From: Micromonospora zamorensis
GTDB taxonomy: Bacteria; Actinomycetota; Actinomycetes; Mycobacteriales; Micromonosporaceae
Assembly (NCBI RefSeq): GCF_900090275.1
Contig: NZ_LT607755.1
Location: 2,294,001-2,358,000, forward strand
Direction: 5' to 3'
Length of the DNA stretch: 64,000 nucleotides
A program made the translations under genes and the position numbers. A model generated the notes under the pieces. It ran no database searches and had not been told where the DNA came from. It saw only the letters and a program-made list of their open reading frames with translations. Below, one piece after another: positions 11,656 through 21,012 of this stretch. Numbering within the stretch: position 1 is the first letter of the stretch; the number at the start of each line of letters is the position of its first letter.

Positions 11656-12474
11656 GTGAGGTTCCCAACTGCCGTCCGTCGGGCCGGTCTCGTCGCGGCC
11701 ATCGCCGCCCTCGCGCTGAGCGCGGGTTGTGCCAAGAAGGACGACAGCGAGGTCCAGGCGAGCGGGGTCAAGCTGGTCGAGGCGGGCAAGCTGACCGTCT
11801 GCACCCACCTGCCGTACCCGCCGTTCCAGTCGAAGGACGCCAGCGGCAAGGTCACCGGCTTCGACGTCGAGATCATGGACCTGGTGGCCAAGGAGCTGGG
11901 TGTCGAGCAGACGATCATCGACACCCCGTTCGAGGGGATCAAGTCCGGCCAGGACCTGAACACCGGCAAGTGCGATGCGGCCGCCGCCGGCATGACGATC
12001 ACCGAGGAACGGCAGAAGGTGATGAACTTCTCCGACCCGTACTTCGACGCCACGCAGGCGCTGCTGGTGAAGACCGGTAAGCCGTACAAGTCGCTCGACG
12101 ACCTCAAGGGCAAGAAGTTCGGTGTCCAGGCGGCCACCACGGGTCGTGACTACGCCAAGAAGTTCGAGGCGGAGAAGGGCCTTCAGCTCGTCGAGTTCGA
12201 GGACCTCGCCGCCCTGCAGCAGGCCGTCGCCAACGGCCAGGTCGAGGCCGCCATCAACGACCTGCCGGTCTGGAGCGAGTACCTCAAGAAGAACCCGGGC
12301 GGGTTCGAGGTCTCCGCTGAGTTCGACACCGGCGAGCAGTACGGCTTCCCCGTGAAGAAGGACGCCAACCCGGAGCTGCTCAAGAAGATCAACGAGGTGC
12401 TGGCCAAGGCCAAGCAGGACGGCACGTACGACACGATCTACGAGAAGTGGATCGGCAAGCGGCCGAGCGCCTGA
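11656..12474 (+). CDS. Polar amino acid ABC transporter, substrate-binding lipoprotein
   Basis: A 272-residue solute-binding protein of family 3. A signal sequence with lipobox LSAGC near residue 23 anchors it as a lipoprotein. The body has the family hallmarks: GKLTVCTHLPYPPFQ at the start of lobe 1, TGFDVEIMDLVAKELG, and GMTITEERQKVMNFSDPYF. GTG 11656 is chosen because GGAGGG lies about 9 bases upstream and the signal peptide then begins at once; in-frame codons upstream would add about 50 non-signal residues. It is the first gene of a three-gene importer. Substrate is probably a polar or acidic amino acid (glutamate/glutamine group). Confidence 0.9.
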   Translation: MRFPTAVRRAGLVAAIAALALSAGCAKKDDSEVQASGVKLVEAGKLTVCTHLPYPPFQSKDASGKVTGFDVEIMDLVAKELGVEQTIIDTPFEGIKSGQDLNTGKCDAAAAGMTITEERQKVMNFSDPYFDATQALLVKTGKPYKSLDDLKGKKFGVQAATTGRDYAKKFEAEKGLQLVEFEDLAALQQAVANGQVEAAINDLPVWSEYLKKNPGGFEVSAEFDTGEQYGFPVKKDANPELLKKINEVLAKAKQDGTYDTIYEKWIGKRPSA

Positions 12475-12488
12475 TCATCGCGTGGTAC

Positions 12489-12517
12489 CGGAGGGCGTGC
12501 GCCCCGCGCGCCCTCCG
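12489..12517 (+). terminator. Intra-operon stem-loop between binding protein and permease genes
   Basis: CGGAGGGCG (12489-12497) pairs with CGCCCTCCG (12509-12517) around an 11-base loop, 14 bases after the binding-protein stop. Hairpins here commonly stabilise or attenuate the message so that the binding protein exceeds the membrane components. Confidence 0.55.
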
Positions 12518-12550
12518 TGTCGGTAATCTCCGGGAAGGCAACGAGCGAAC

Positions 12551-13345
12551 GTGAAGCTGCGACGCCGCCAGCGGGAGCGGTTGTCCCTCGGGCTCCAGTA
12601 CCTGGTCTTCATCGCCGTCATCGCCGCGGTTCTCTTCGCCGCCGACTGGGACAGGCTGGCCGACGCGTTCTTCCGCGTCGACATCATCAAGTCGATGTTC
12701 CCGACGATCATCACCGTGGCGCTGCGCAACACCATCCTCTACACGCTGGGCGCGTTCGCCTTCGGTCTCGTGTTCGGGACCATCCTGGCGCTGATGCGGC
12801 TGTCCCGGGTCGCGCCGTACCGCTGGGTGGCGACGGCGTACATCGAGCTGTTCCGGGGTCTACCCGCCCTGCTGGTGCTGTTCCTCGTCGGGTACGGCAT
12901 CCCGATCGCCTTCCCGGAGCGGGAGATCCCGGGCGGGGTGTTCGGTTCGATCGCGATCGGCCTCGGGTTGACCGCGGCGGCCTACATGGCCGAGACCATC
13001 CGTGCCGGCATCCAGGCCGTCCCCAAGGGGCAGATGGAGGCGGCGCGCACCCTCGGCATGTCGCACTTCACGGCCATGCGCACGATCGTCATCCCGCAGG
13101 CGTTCCGGATCGTGATCCCGCCGCTGACGAACGAGCTCATCCTGCTCACCAAGGACTCGTCGCTGGCGTACGTGCTGGGCGTGACGGCGCAGACCATCGA
13201 GATCACCAAGTTCGGTCGGGACATGCTGAACGACCGGGTGAACGCCACCCCGCTGCTGGTGGCCGGCCTCGCCTACCTGATCATCACTCTGCCCCTGTCC
13301 CAGGTGGTACGTCGCCTCGAACTCCGCTACGCCAAGGCCCGGTGA
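12551..13345 (+). CDS. Polar amino acid ABC transporter permease
   Basis: A 264-residue integral membrane protein of the HisM/GlnP type with about five helices. The cytoplasmic coupling loop reads [21 protein letters not shown] (about 160-181), the EAA motif that contacts the ATPase, and the N-terminal [16 protein letters not shown] is characteristic of this permease group. GTG 12551 is the start. The ATPase gene begins four bases after its stop, so the two are translationally linked. Confidence 0.92.
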   Translation: MKLRRRQRERLSLGLQYLVFIAVIAAVLFAADWDRLADAFFRVDIIKSMFPTIITVALRNTILYTLGAFAFGLVFGTILALMRLSRVAPYRWVATAYIELFRGLPALLVLFLVGYGIPIAFPEREIPGGVFGSIAIGLGLTAAAYMAETIRAGIQAVPKGQMEAARTLGMSHFTAMRTIVIPQAFRIVIPPLTNELILLTKDSSLAYVLGVTAQTIEITKFGRDMLNDRVNATPLLVAGLAYLIITLPLSQVVRRLELRYAKAR

Positions 13346-13349
13346 CCGC

Positions 13350-14189
<840 letters not shown>

Positions 14190-14203
14190 CCAACTGATCC
14201 TGT

Positions 14204-14239
14204 ACGTCGGGCCGCCTCAGCGATGAGGCGGCCCGACGT
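14204..14239 (+). terminator. Terminator of the amino acid importer operon
   Basis: A perfect 16-bp stem (ACGTCGGGCCGCCTCA at 14204-14219 with 14224-14239) closes a GCGA tetraloop. Confidence 0.88.
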
Positions 14240-14322
14240 CGTTCTGGCGGCCTGTGTGTCAGCTTCATGTCAATCGACGGCCGTCGTGATGTCAAGGTAA
14301 TCTTCTTGCAATCAGACCCTGT

Positions 14323-14367
14323 ACTTTCGTCGATGGATTACATAAGTTGCTGTCATCCACCGAAAGT
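14323..14367 (+). promoter_or_regulatory. Imperfect inverted repeat in the laccase upstream region
   Basis: ACTTTCGTCGATGG (14323-14336) and CATCCACCGAAAGT (14354-14367) are imperfect inverted copies, 17 bases apart, in an AT-richer part of the 247-base leader before the laccase. It could be a wide operator or an RNA stem. No regulator is encoded alongside, and no clear -35/-10 pair is evident. Confidence 0.3.
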
Positions 14368-14486
14368 CTTGAGTCTTCCGAGCAAAGTTCGCGACGAGCC
14401 TCACCCTCAGTCGTGCTACCGCCCCCGTGCTCGGGTCGATGCACCCTGTCCTCGTCGCGTCTTCGCCCGGTTGGGAACGGAGACCC

Positions 14487-15491
14487 ATGGACGATCACGC
14501 CGTTGGCTCCCACCGCCACCTGTCCCGCCGATCGCTGATCGCCACCGGCGCGCTCGCCGCCGGGGCGTTGGGTGCGTCCGCCCCGACGATCGGCACCGCG
14601 TTCGGAGGCAGCCCCGCCCGGGCGGCCGCCGGCGTCACCAAGAAGATCACCATCTACGCCGAGCAGTTGCCCGGCAACCTGTTCGGCTACGGCCTCGCGC
14701 CCGGTCAGGCCACCGTGCCCGGGCCACTGCTGGAGATGTACGAGGGCGACACCCTGGAGATCACCCTGGTCAACACGACCGACCAGCGGTTGTCCATCCA
14801 TCCGCACGGGGTGGACTACAGCACCGAGTCCGACGGCAGCCCGTTCAACGCCTCGTTCAACAATCCCGGTGAGACACGGACGTACGTCTGGCGCTCCCAC
14901 GAGATGGTGGCCGCGGCGGGTCGGCGGTACATGCCGGGCAGCGCCGGCTACTGGCACTACCACGATCACGCGATGGGCACCGACCACGGCACCGCCGGTG
15001 TCGCGAAGGGACTGTACGGGGCGCTGATCGTCCGGCGCCGTGGCGACATCCTGCCGGAGAAGCAGTTCACTGTCGTGTTCCACGACATGATGATCAACAA
15101 CCGGATGGCGCCGGCCACGCCCATGTTCGAGGCCAACCTGGGCCAGCGGGTGGAGTGGATCGCCATCGGCCACGGCAACCTCTTCCACACCTTCCACCTG
15201 CACGCCCACCGCTGGGCGGACAACCGCACCGGAATGCTGGAGGGCCCGAGCGACCCGAGCCTGGTCGTCGACAACAAGGACCTCAACCCGGGCAGCTCGT
15301 TCGGTTTCCAGGTGCTGGCCGGGGAGGGCGTCGGACCCGGGGCGTGGATGTACCACTGCCACGTGCAGACCCACTCCGACGGCGGCATGGCCGGGATCTT
15401 CCTGGTGCGCAACGCCGACGGCAGCATGCCACCGGGCGCCGAGGAGGCGATCCACCGGTTCCAGGGCCACACCCACACGCACGGAAGTTAA
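14487..15491 (+). CDS. Tat-exported two-domain (small) laccase, multicopper oxidase
   Basis: A 334-residue copper oxidase of the small-laccase type, known from Streptomyces as a trimer that oxidises phenols or mediators and reduces oxygen to water. SRRSLIA near residue 12 begins a Tat signal with a long alanine-rich core. All four copper-binding segments are intact: HPHGVDY, WHYHDHAMG, HTFHLHAHRW and WMYHCHVQTHSDGGM, the last holding the type 1 Cys-His-Met site. ATG 14487 is chosen because GGAACGGAG precedes it and the Tat motif follows. It heads a run of four co-oriented exported proteins, the next starting 18 bases after its stop, and may act as the terminal oxidase for them. Confidence 0.93.
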   Translation: MDDHAVGSHRHLSRRSLIATGALAAGALGASAPTIGTAFGGSPARAAAGVTKKITIYAEQLPGNLFGYGLAPGQATVPGPLLEMYEGDTLEITLVNTTDQRLSIHPHGVDYSTESDGSPFNASFNNPGETRTYVWRSHEMVAAAGRRYMPGSAGYWHYHDHAMGTDHGTAGVAKGLYGALIVRRRGDILPEKQFTVVFHDMMINNRMAPATPMFEANLGQRVEWIAIGHGNLFHTFHLHAHRWADNRTGMLEGPSDPSLVVDNKDLNPGSSFGFQVLAGEGVGPGAWMYHCHVQTHSDGGMAGIFLVRNADGSMPPGAEEAIHRFQGHTHTHGS

Positions 15492-15509
15492 CCGAAAGTG
15501 GGGACGGGG

Positions 15510-18500
15510 ATGACCAGAAAAATACGACGAGTTCTTGCCGCGGTAGCGGCCTTCGCGACACTGATTCCCGCGACGACGGCGGCAGCCGCGCCGCCACCGG
15601 CAGCCGCCCCGCAGGCAGCGCAGGCGCAGCGGACCGCCGTCCTCGTGTTCCACGGGCCGGTGGCCGAGCAGCAGGACCCGGTGGCCCGTGCGGTGGACAC
15701 CATCAAACAGCTTGCTGCCGGTCATGACATCGATGTCACGGCCACCACGGACCCCGCTGTCTTCACCACGGCCAAGTTGTCCGCGTACCGCAGCGTGGTG
15801 TTTCTCTCCGCGACGGGCGCCGCGCTCAACCGCGACCAGGAGTCGGCGCTGCAGAGTTACATGAAGGCCGGCGGCGGTTTCGTCGGCATCGCCGACGCCG
15901 CCCGCGCCCAGGTCGACTCCACCTGGTTCACCGGCCTGATCGGCACCCGCCCGGCGGGCGCCATCCCGGTGGCCGAGCCGGTGGCCCGGGTGACCGCCAG
16001 TGGTGAGAACCCACCCAACGAGACCAAGGAGAAGCTGACCGACGGCGACGCCAACACGAAGTGGCTCGTCCGCACCCCGACCGCCTGGGTGGCGTACGAG
16101 TTGAGCGCACCCAAGCGGATCACCGGGTACGCGTTGACGTCGGCCAACGACTCCTCCGGCCGGGACCCGAAGGACTGGACCCTCCAGGGCTCCACGGACG
16201 GCCAGACCTGGACCGATCTGGACCGGCGCACCGGCCAGAGCTTCCCGGACCGGTACCAGACCCGCCGGTTTGACATCGCCACCCCGCAGGAGTTCACGCG
16301 CTACCGGCTCAACGTCACCGCGAACAGCGGCGAACCGCTGGTCCAGCTCGCCGACCTGCGCCTGTTCACCGGCAGCACCACCGCTCCGGAGCCGCCCGCG
16401 GTGAACCGCGCGGTGGTCGACATCCTGGACCGGAAACACCCGGCCACGGCGTCGCTGCCGCTGACCATCACCCGATCCGACCGCTGGGAGAACTGGGACC
16501 CGAACCCGATCGGCACGGTGCACACCCTCGCCCAGGTCGAGGAGCGGCACTACAACCCGGGAGCGGCCGCCAACGGCGCCTTCCACCCGGTGTCCTGGTG
16601 CCGGGACTACGACGGCGGCCGGTCGTTCTACACCGGCATGGGTCACACCGAGGGCAGCTACGGCGAGGAGGCGTTCCGCACGCACCTCACCGGGGCTCTC
16701 AACTGGACCACCGGCCGCGTACGCGGTGACTGCCAGGCCACGATCGCCGCGAACTACAAGGTGGAGCGACTCACCGCGGCCAACCAGACCGGGCAACTGG
16801 ACCAGATCGGCGAGCCGCACGGGCTCACCATCGCGCCCGACGGCACGGTCTTCTACGTCGGCAAGGCGGCCTGCCCGAGCGGCCCGATCGCGGACTGGAA
16901 CAACCCGAAGGTCGGCCTGGGCTGCGGCACCATCCACTCCTGGGACCCACGGACCAAACAGGCAAAACTGCTCACGACCCTGGAGGTGATGGGCAACCGG
17001 GGCAGCGGCTCGGAGCTGGTGAAGAACGAGGAGGGCCTGCTCGGCATCGTGCCCGACCCGAAGTTCGCCGACAACGGCTGGCTCTACGTCTACTGGATGC
17101 CGCACGAGTCGGTCGACCGGGTGCAGCGGGTCGGGCAGCGCACCATCTCGCGGTTCACCTACGACCGCCAGGCGCAGACCATCGACCAGAGCACCCGCAA
17201 GGACCTGTTGCAGTTCCCGGTGCAGGTGCACAGCTGCTGCCACGCGGGCGGCGGCATGGCGTTCGACGCCAAGGGCAACCTCTACGTCGGCTCCGGCGAC
17301 AACAACTCCTCCGAGGGGTCGCAGGGCTACTCCGGCAACAACTGGACCCAGGAGTACCAGGGGATCTCGTTCCAGGACGCCCGCCGCACCTCGGGCAACA
17401 CCAACGACCTCGCCGGCAAGATCATCCGGATCCACCCGGAGGCCGACGGGACGTACACCATCCCGGAGGGCAACCTGTTCCCACCGGGCACCGAGAAGAC
17501 CCGCCCGGAGATCTACGTGATGGGCGTACGCAACATCGCCCGCCTCCAGATCGACCCGGTGCACCAGTGGCTGACCGCGGGCTGGGTCGGCCCGGACGCC
17601 TCGTCGCCCAGCCCCACCCTGGGCCCGGCCAAGTACGAGACGGCCACCATCATCACCTCCGCCGGTAACCAGGGCTGGCCGTACTGCATGGGCAACCGGC
17701 AGCCGTACCGGGACCGCAGCAGCACCGACGCGACGGTGCTGACCGGCTGGTACGACTGCGACAACCTGAAGAACACCTCGCCCCGCAACACCGGTCTGGT
17801 GGACATCCCCGCCGCCCGGGACAACATGATCTGGTATTCGCCCGACGGCGGCGGCCCGGTCTTCCCGAAGCGGACCGACGGCAGCGGCCTGCCGACCTAC
17901 GTCGCGGCCGATGCCACCTACACCCAGCCGTACCTGCGCGGCGGCGGGCAGGCCATCATGTCCGGCCCGACGTACCACCGGGAACTCGTCGACACCACCA
18001 GCGGTGTGGCGTGGCCGGAGCACTGGGACGGTAAGTGGTTCATCGGCGACCAGTCCAACGCCGCCAACCGGGTAGCGGTCACCGTCGACCCGGCCGGCGT
18101 GCCGCAGGCCACCCCACCGGTGTACGCCGAGTCCCTGCGCGCCATCATTCCGGGCGGCAACGGCGACGCCCGGCTGCAGAGCTGGATGGACGCCAAGTTC
18201 GGCCCGGACGGCGCGCTCTACCTGCTGGACTACGGCGGCGGCTTCTTCAGCCTGCACCCCAACCAGAAGCTGATCCGGATCACCTACACCGGTGGCGCGC
18301 CCACCCCGGTGCCGGCGGCGAACTCAGTCGCCGTGCAGAACAAGCCGCTCACCATCGCCTTCGACGGCGCCCGCTCCGGAGGCGTCAGCCACCGGTGGGA
18401 GTTCGGCGACGGCACCACGTCCACCGAGGCGAACCCCCGGCACACGTACGCCACTGTCGGCACCTACACCGCGAAGCTGACCGTCACGTACGCCGACGGT

Positions 18501-19445
18501 GAGACCGCGACGGTGCAGAGCACTGTCACGGTGGGCTGCGCGGTGCCCGACAGCCGGCAGAACGTGTGGCTCGACGACACGGACACCGGGGTGCCCAGTC
18601 GCCCGGTCGGGCAGGGCTGCACGATCAACGACCTGATCGACGACGAGAGCACCTGGACCGACCACGACGCCTTCGTCCGACACGTGGGCGCGGTGACCCG
18701 CGCGTTGCAGGACGACGACCTGCTCACGGCCCGGGAGTCCGGCACCCTCACCCGCCTGGCCGCGGCGTCGGAGGTCGGTCGGAACGGGCGCACCGGCTAC
18801 GAGCCGCTCTTCGACGGCACCGCCGAGTCGCTGCGCGGCTGGGAGCAGGCGCCGACGGGCTCGTTCGCCATCCAGCCGGACGGTTCGCTGCGCTCCAGCG
18901 GCGGCCTGGGCATGCTCTGGCACACGAAGGAACTGGGCGACTTCTCGCTGAAGGTGCAGTTCCGCGACATCGCACCAGGCACCGGCCGGGCCAACACCGG
19001 CGTCTTCACCCGCTTCCCGGACCCGCGGATCCCGCTGGAGCAACGCCCGCCGGGCAGCTGCGGCACTGTCGGATCGGCCCGCACCTCGCAGGCCTGGGTG
19101 GCGATCTACTGCGGACACGAGATCCAGATCTACGACGGTGAGACCGGCGAGCCGCAGAAGACCGGCTCGGTCTACAACTTCGACCCGGTGCCGCTCGCCC
19201 AGGCCGGCGTCACCCCGAAGGAGCAGTGGAACGACTACGAGATCCGCGTCGTCGGGCAGCACTACACGATGGTCCGCAACGGTGTGGTGATCAACGAGTT
19301 CGACAACACGCCGGGCAAGCAGTCGTCCCGCGCCGGCGACCCGCCGACGGACCTGCGGCAGTTCCTGCGCGGCTTCATCGGCCTGCAGAACCACGGTGAC
19401 AACGACCTGACCGAGTTCCGCAACGTCCGCGTGCGCGAGCTCTAG
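15510..19445 (+). CDS. Giant secreted ThuA / discoidin / PQQ sugar dehydrogenase / PKD / DUF1080 protein
   Basis: A 1311-residue exported multidomain protein. After a signal peptide (1 to about 30) come: N-terminal half of a ThuA-like domain (about 40-150); an F5/8 type C discoidin domain (about 158-290) set inside it; the remaining ThuA half (about 300-407, with YTGMGHTEGSY); a soluble-type glucose/sorbosone dehydrogenase beta-propeller (about 414-927, with EEGLLGIVPDPKF, HAGGGMAFD and YVMGVRNIARLQIDP); a PKD domain (about 930-1008); an unnamed module with GCTINDLIDD (about 1010-1090); and a DUF1080 domain (about 1097-1311, NTGVFTRFPDP, HEIQIYDGETGE). The propeller should oxidise sugars using PQQ; ThuA and DUF1080 are both linked to 3-keto-glycosides in other bacteria. 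ATG 15510 is preferred over GTG 15498. Confidence 0.88.
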   Translation: MTRKIRRVLAAVAAFATLIPATTAAAAPPPAAAPQAAQAQRTAVLVFHGPVAEQQDPVARAVDTIKQLAAGHDIDVTATTDPAVFTTAKLSAYRSVVFLSATGAALNRDQESALQSYMKAGGGFVGIADAARAQVDSTWFTGLIGTRPAGAIPVAEPVARVTASGENPPNETKEKLTDGDANTKWLVRTPTAWVAYELSAPKRITGYALTSANDSSGRDPKDWTLQGSTDGQTWTDLDRRTGQSFPDRYQTRRFDIATPQEFTRYRLNVTANSGEPLVQLADLRLFTGSTTAPEPPAVNRAVVDILDRKHPATASLPLTITRSDRWENWDPNPIGTVHTLAQVEERHYNPGAAANGAFHPVSWCRDYDGGRSFYTGMGHTEGSYGEEAFRTHLTGALNWTTGRVRGDCQATIAANYKVERLTAANQTGQLDQIGEPHGLTIAPDGTVFYVGKAACPSGPIADWNNPKVGLGCGTIHSWDPRTKQAKLLTTLEVMGNRGSGSELVKNEEGLLGIVPDPKFADNGWLYVYWMPHESVDRVQRVGQRTISRFTYDRQAQTIDQSTRKDLLQFPVQVHSCCHAGGGMAFDAKGNLYVGSGDNNSSEGSQGYSGNNWTQEYQGISFQDARRTSGNTNDLAGKIIRIHPEADGTYTIPEGNLFPPGTEKTRPEIYVMGVRNIARLQIDPVHQWLTAGWVGPDASSPSPTLGPAKYETATIITSAGNQGWPYCMGNRQPYRDRSSTDATVLTGWYDCDNLKNTSPRNTGLVDIPAARDNMIWYSPDGGGPVFPKRTDGSGLPTYVAADATYTQPYLRGGGQAIMSGPTYHRELVDTTSGVAWPEHWDGKWFIGDQSNAANRVAVTVDPAGVPQATPPVYAESLRAIIPGGNGDARLQSWMDAKFGPDGALYLLDYGGGFFSLHPNQKLIRITYTGGAPTPVPAANSVAVQNKPLTIAFDGARSGGVSHRWEFGDGTTSTEANPRHTYATVGTYTAKLTVTYADGETATVQSTVTVGCAVPDSRQNVWLDDTDTGVPSRPVGQGCTINDLIDDESTWTDHDAFVRHVGAVTRALQDDDLLTARESGTLTRLAAASEVGRNGRTGYEPLFDGTAESLRGWEQAPTGSFAIQPDGSLRSSGGLGMLWHTKELGDFSLKVQFRDIAPGTGRANTGVFTRFPDPRIPLEQRPPGSCGTVGSARTSQAWVAIYCGHEIQIYDGETGEPQKTGSVYNFDPVPLAQAGVTPKEQWNDYEIRVVGQHYTMVRNGVVINEFDNTPGKQSSRAGDPPTDLRQFLRGFIGLQNHGDNDLTEFRNVRVREL

Positions 19446-19453
19446 GAGAGACG

Positions 19454-20980
19454 ATGACCCGACGACTGACGGCTGCGCTGGCGGCGTTCCTGCTCACGGT
19501 GATCCCGTGGGCCGCGACGCCCGCCTCCGCCGCCCCGCGCGTCGCGGAACAGGTGTTGACCTGGACCGCCGACGGCGACATCACCCGCTACAAGTCCGCA
19601 CCCGCCCAGGCGGTGGCCGGCGAGACCACGATCATCTGGGAGAACAGCGAGGCCACCGGCAACACCATCGGGATGCCGCACACGCTGACCTTCGACACCA
19701 GCACCGAGGGCTACAACCACGACGTCACGCTGAACATCCTGGCCAGCCCGTTCGACGCCAACAACGGCCGCCACCAGGCGACAGTGACGCTAACCCCGGG
19801 CCGGTACCGCTACTTCTGCTCGATCCCGGGGCACAGCCAGATGGTCGGTGAGCTGGTGGTCACCGACGGCGGCGGAGGCGACGACACCACGCCGCCGACG
19901 GTGACCGCCGCCGTGGCCGGTGACCGCGACGGCGACGGCAACTACCTGGGCGCGGCCACGGTGACCGTGACGGCCACCGACACCGGCTCCGGTGTGGAGA
20001 CCGTCGAGTACCAGGTCGACGACACCAGCTTCCTGCCGTACACCGAGCCGGTGCGGGTGACCGCGATCGGTGACCACTCGGTGCAGTTCCGGGCCACCGA
20101 CCAGGACGGCAACGTCAGCGCGGTCGGCTCGGTGTCGTTCCGGATCGTCGAGCCGGGGGAGGACGACACCACCGCGCCGGTGGTCACGGCCGCACTGGCC
20201 GGCGAGCAGGACGGCGACGGCAACTACATCGGTACGGCCACCGCCACGCTGACCGCCACCGATGCCGGATCCGGTGTCGCCACCATCGAGTACGCGTTGG
20301 ACGGGGCAGCCTTCACCGCGTACACGAATCCGGTCGTCGTGAACGCGGCCGGGATGCACATGCTGCACTACCGGGCCACCGACGTCGCCGGCAACACGTC
20401 GGCGGAGCAGATGTCCCACTTCACCGTCGTCGCCCCGCCGGAGGAGGACGACACACCGCCGGCCGTGGCCGTCACGGTGACCGGCGAGCGCGACGGCGAC
20501 GGCGCGTACGTCGGCGCCGTCACCGTCACCGTCACCGCGACCGACGCCGGCTCCGGTGTGGCGTCGGTCGAGTACGCGCTCGACACCGGGGGCTGGACGG
20601 CATACGCCACCCCGGTCACGGTCCGCGCCACCGGCGCGCACACCCTGCGGTACCGGGCGACCGACGCCGCGGGCAACGCCTCCACCGAGCAGTCGACGAC
20701 GTTCACCGTGGTGGCCGACGGCACCGACGCCTGCCCCGGGTCCGACACCCGGGCCACAGTGGTCATCGACGGTGACGACACCGGGGTCGGCAACGTCGAC
20801 ACCGGCGACGGCTGCACCATCAACGATCTGATCGACGAACACGCCGACTACCCCGGCCACGCCCACTTCGTCCGGCACGTCGAGGCGGTCACCACCGCGC
20901 TGGTGGCCGACGGAACGCTCGACCGGCGGCAGCAGGGCGCCATCGTCCGGGCCGCGGCCCGATCGGACGTCGGCGCATGA
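19454..20980 (+). CDS. Secreted cupredoxin with three Ig-like repeats and CTINDLID module
   Basis: A 508-residue exported copper protein. After a signal peptide (1 to about 27) comes a plastocyanin-like domain (about 30-137) with a complete type 1 copper site: His76 (MPHTLTF), Cys122, His127 and Met130 in FCSIPGHSQM. Three tandem repeats of about 94 residues follow (143-236, 237-331, 332-425), each with VTATDAGSGV, a VEY strand and YRATD.GN.S, resembling OmpL47-type Ig folds. The end (about 427-508) repeats the CTINDLID module of the preceding protein. AGGAGAG links the start to the upstream stop only 8 bases away, so the two are co-expressed. A role as electron carrier is inferred. Confidence 0.88.
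   Translation: MTRRLTAALAAFLLTVIPWAATPASAAPRVAEQVLTWTADGDITRYKSAPAQAVAGETTIIWENSEATGNTIGMPHTLTFDTSTEGYNHDVTLNILASPFDANNGRHQATVTLTPGRYRYFCSIPGHSQMVGELVVTDGGGGDDTTPPTVTAAVAGDRDGDGNYLGAATVTVTATDTGSGVETVEYQVDDTSFLPYTEPVRVTAIGDHSVQFRATDQDGNVSAVGSVSFRIVEPGEDDTTAPVVTAALAGEQDGDGNYIGTATATLTATDAGSGVATIEYALDGAAFTAYTNPVVVNAAGMHMLHYRATDVAGNTSAEQMSHFTVVAPPEEDDTPPAVAVTVTGERDGDGAYVGAVTVTVTATDAGSGVASVEYALDTGGWTAYATPVTVRATGAHTLRYRATDAAGNASTEQSTTFTVVADGTDACPGSDTRATVVIDGDDTGVGNVDTGDGCTINDLIDEHADYPGHAHFVRHVEAVTTALVADGTLDRRQQGAIVRAAARSDVGA
19880..20731 (+). repeat. Three tandem about 285-bp repeats inside the cupredoxin gene
   Basis: Copies at 19880-20161, 20162-20446 and 20447-20731 encode the three Ig-like units. 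Each starts with GACGACAC and keeps the GGCGACGGC and TCCGGTGTG stretches. Recombination between copies could change the spacer length between the copper domain and the C-terminal module. Confidence 0.85.
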
Positions 20981-21012
20981 GTCCTCGAATCTCATCGACA
21001 GGGAGTACAACG

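Noticed and set aside
14292..18257. A 1321-codon open frame on the minus strand
   Set aside because: It lies antisense to the laccase and the giant dehydrogenase protein, has an Arg/Gly/Val-rich composition and no motif. It is a by-product of high-GC codon use on the other strand.
19880..20731. Tandem repeats considered as a CRISPR or satellite array
   Set aside because: The period is about 285 bp, in frame, and encodes Ig-like protein units.
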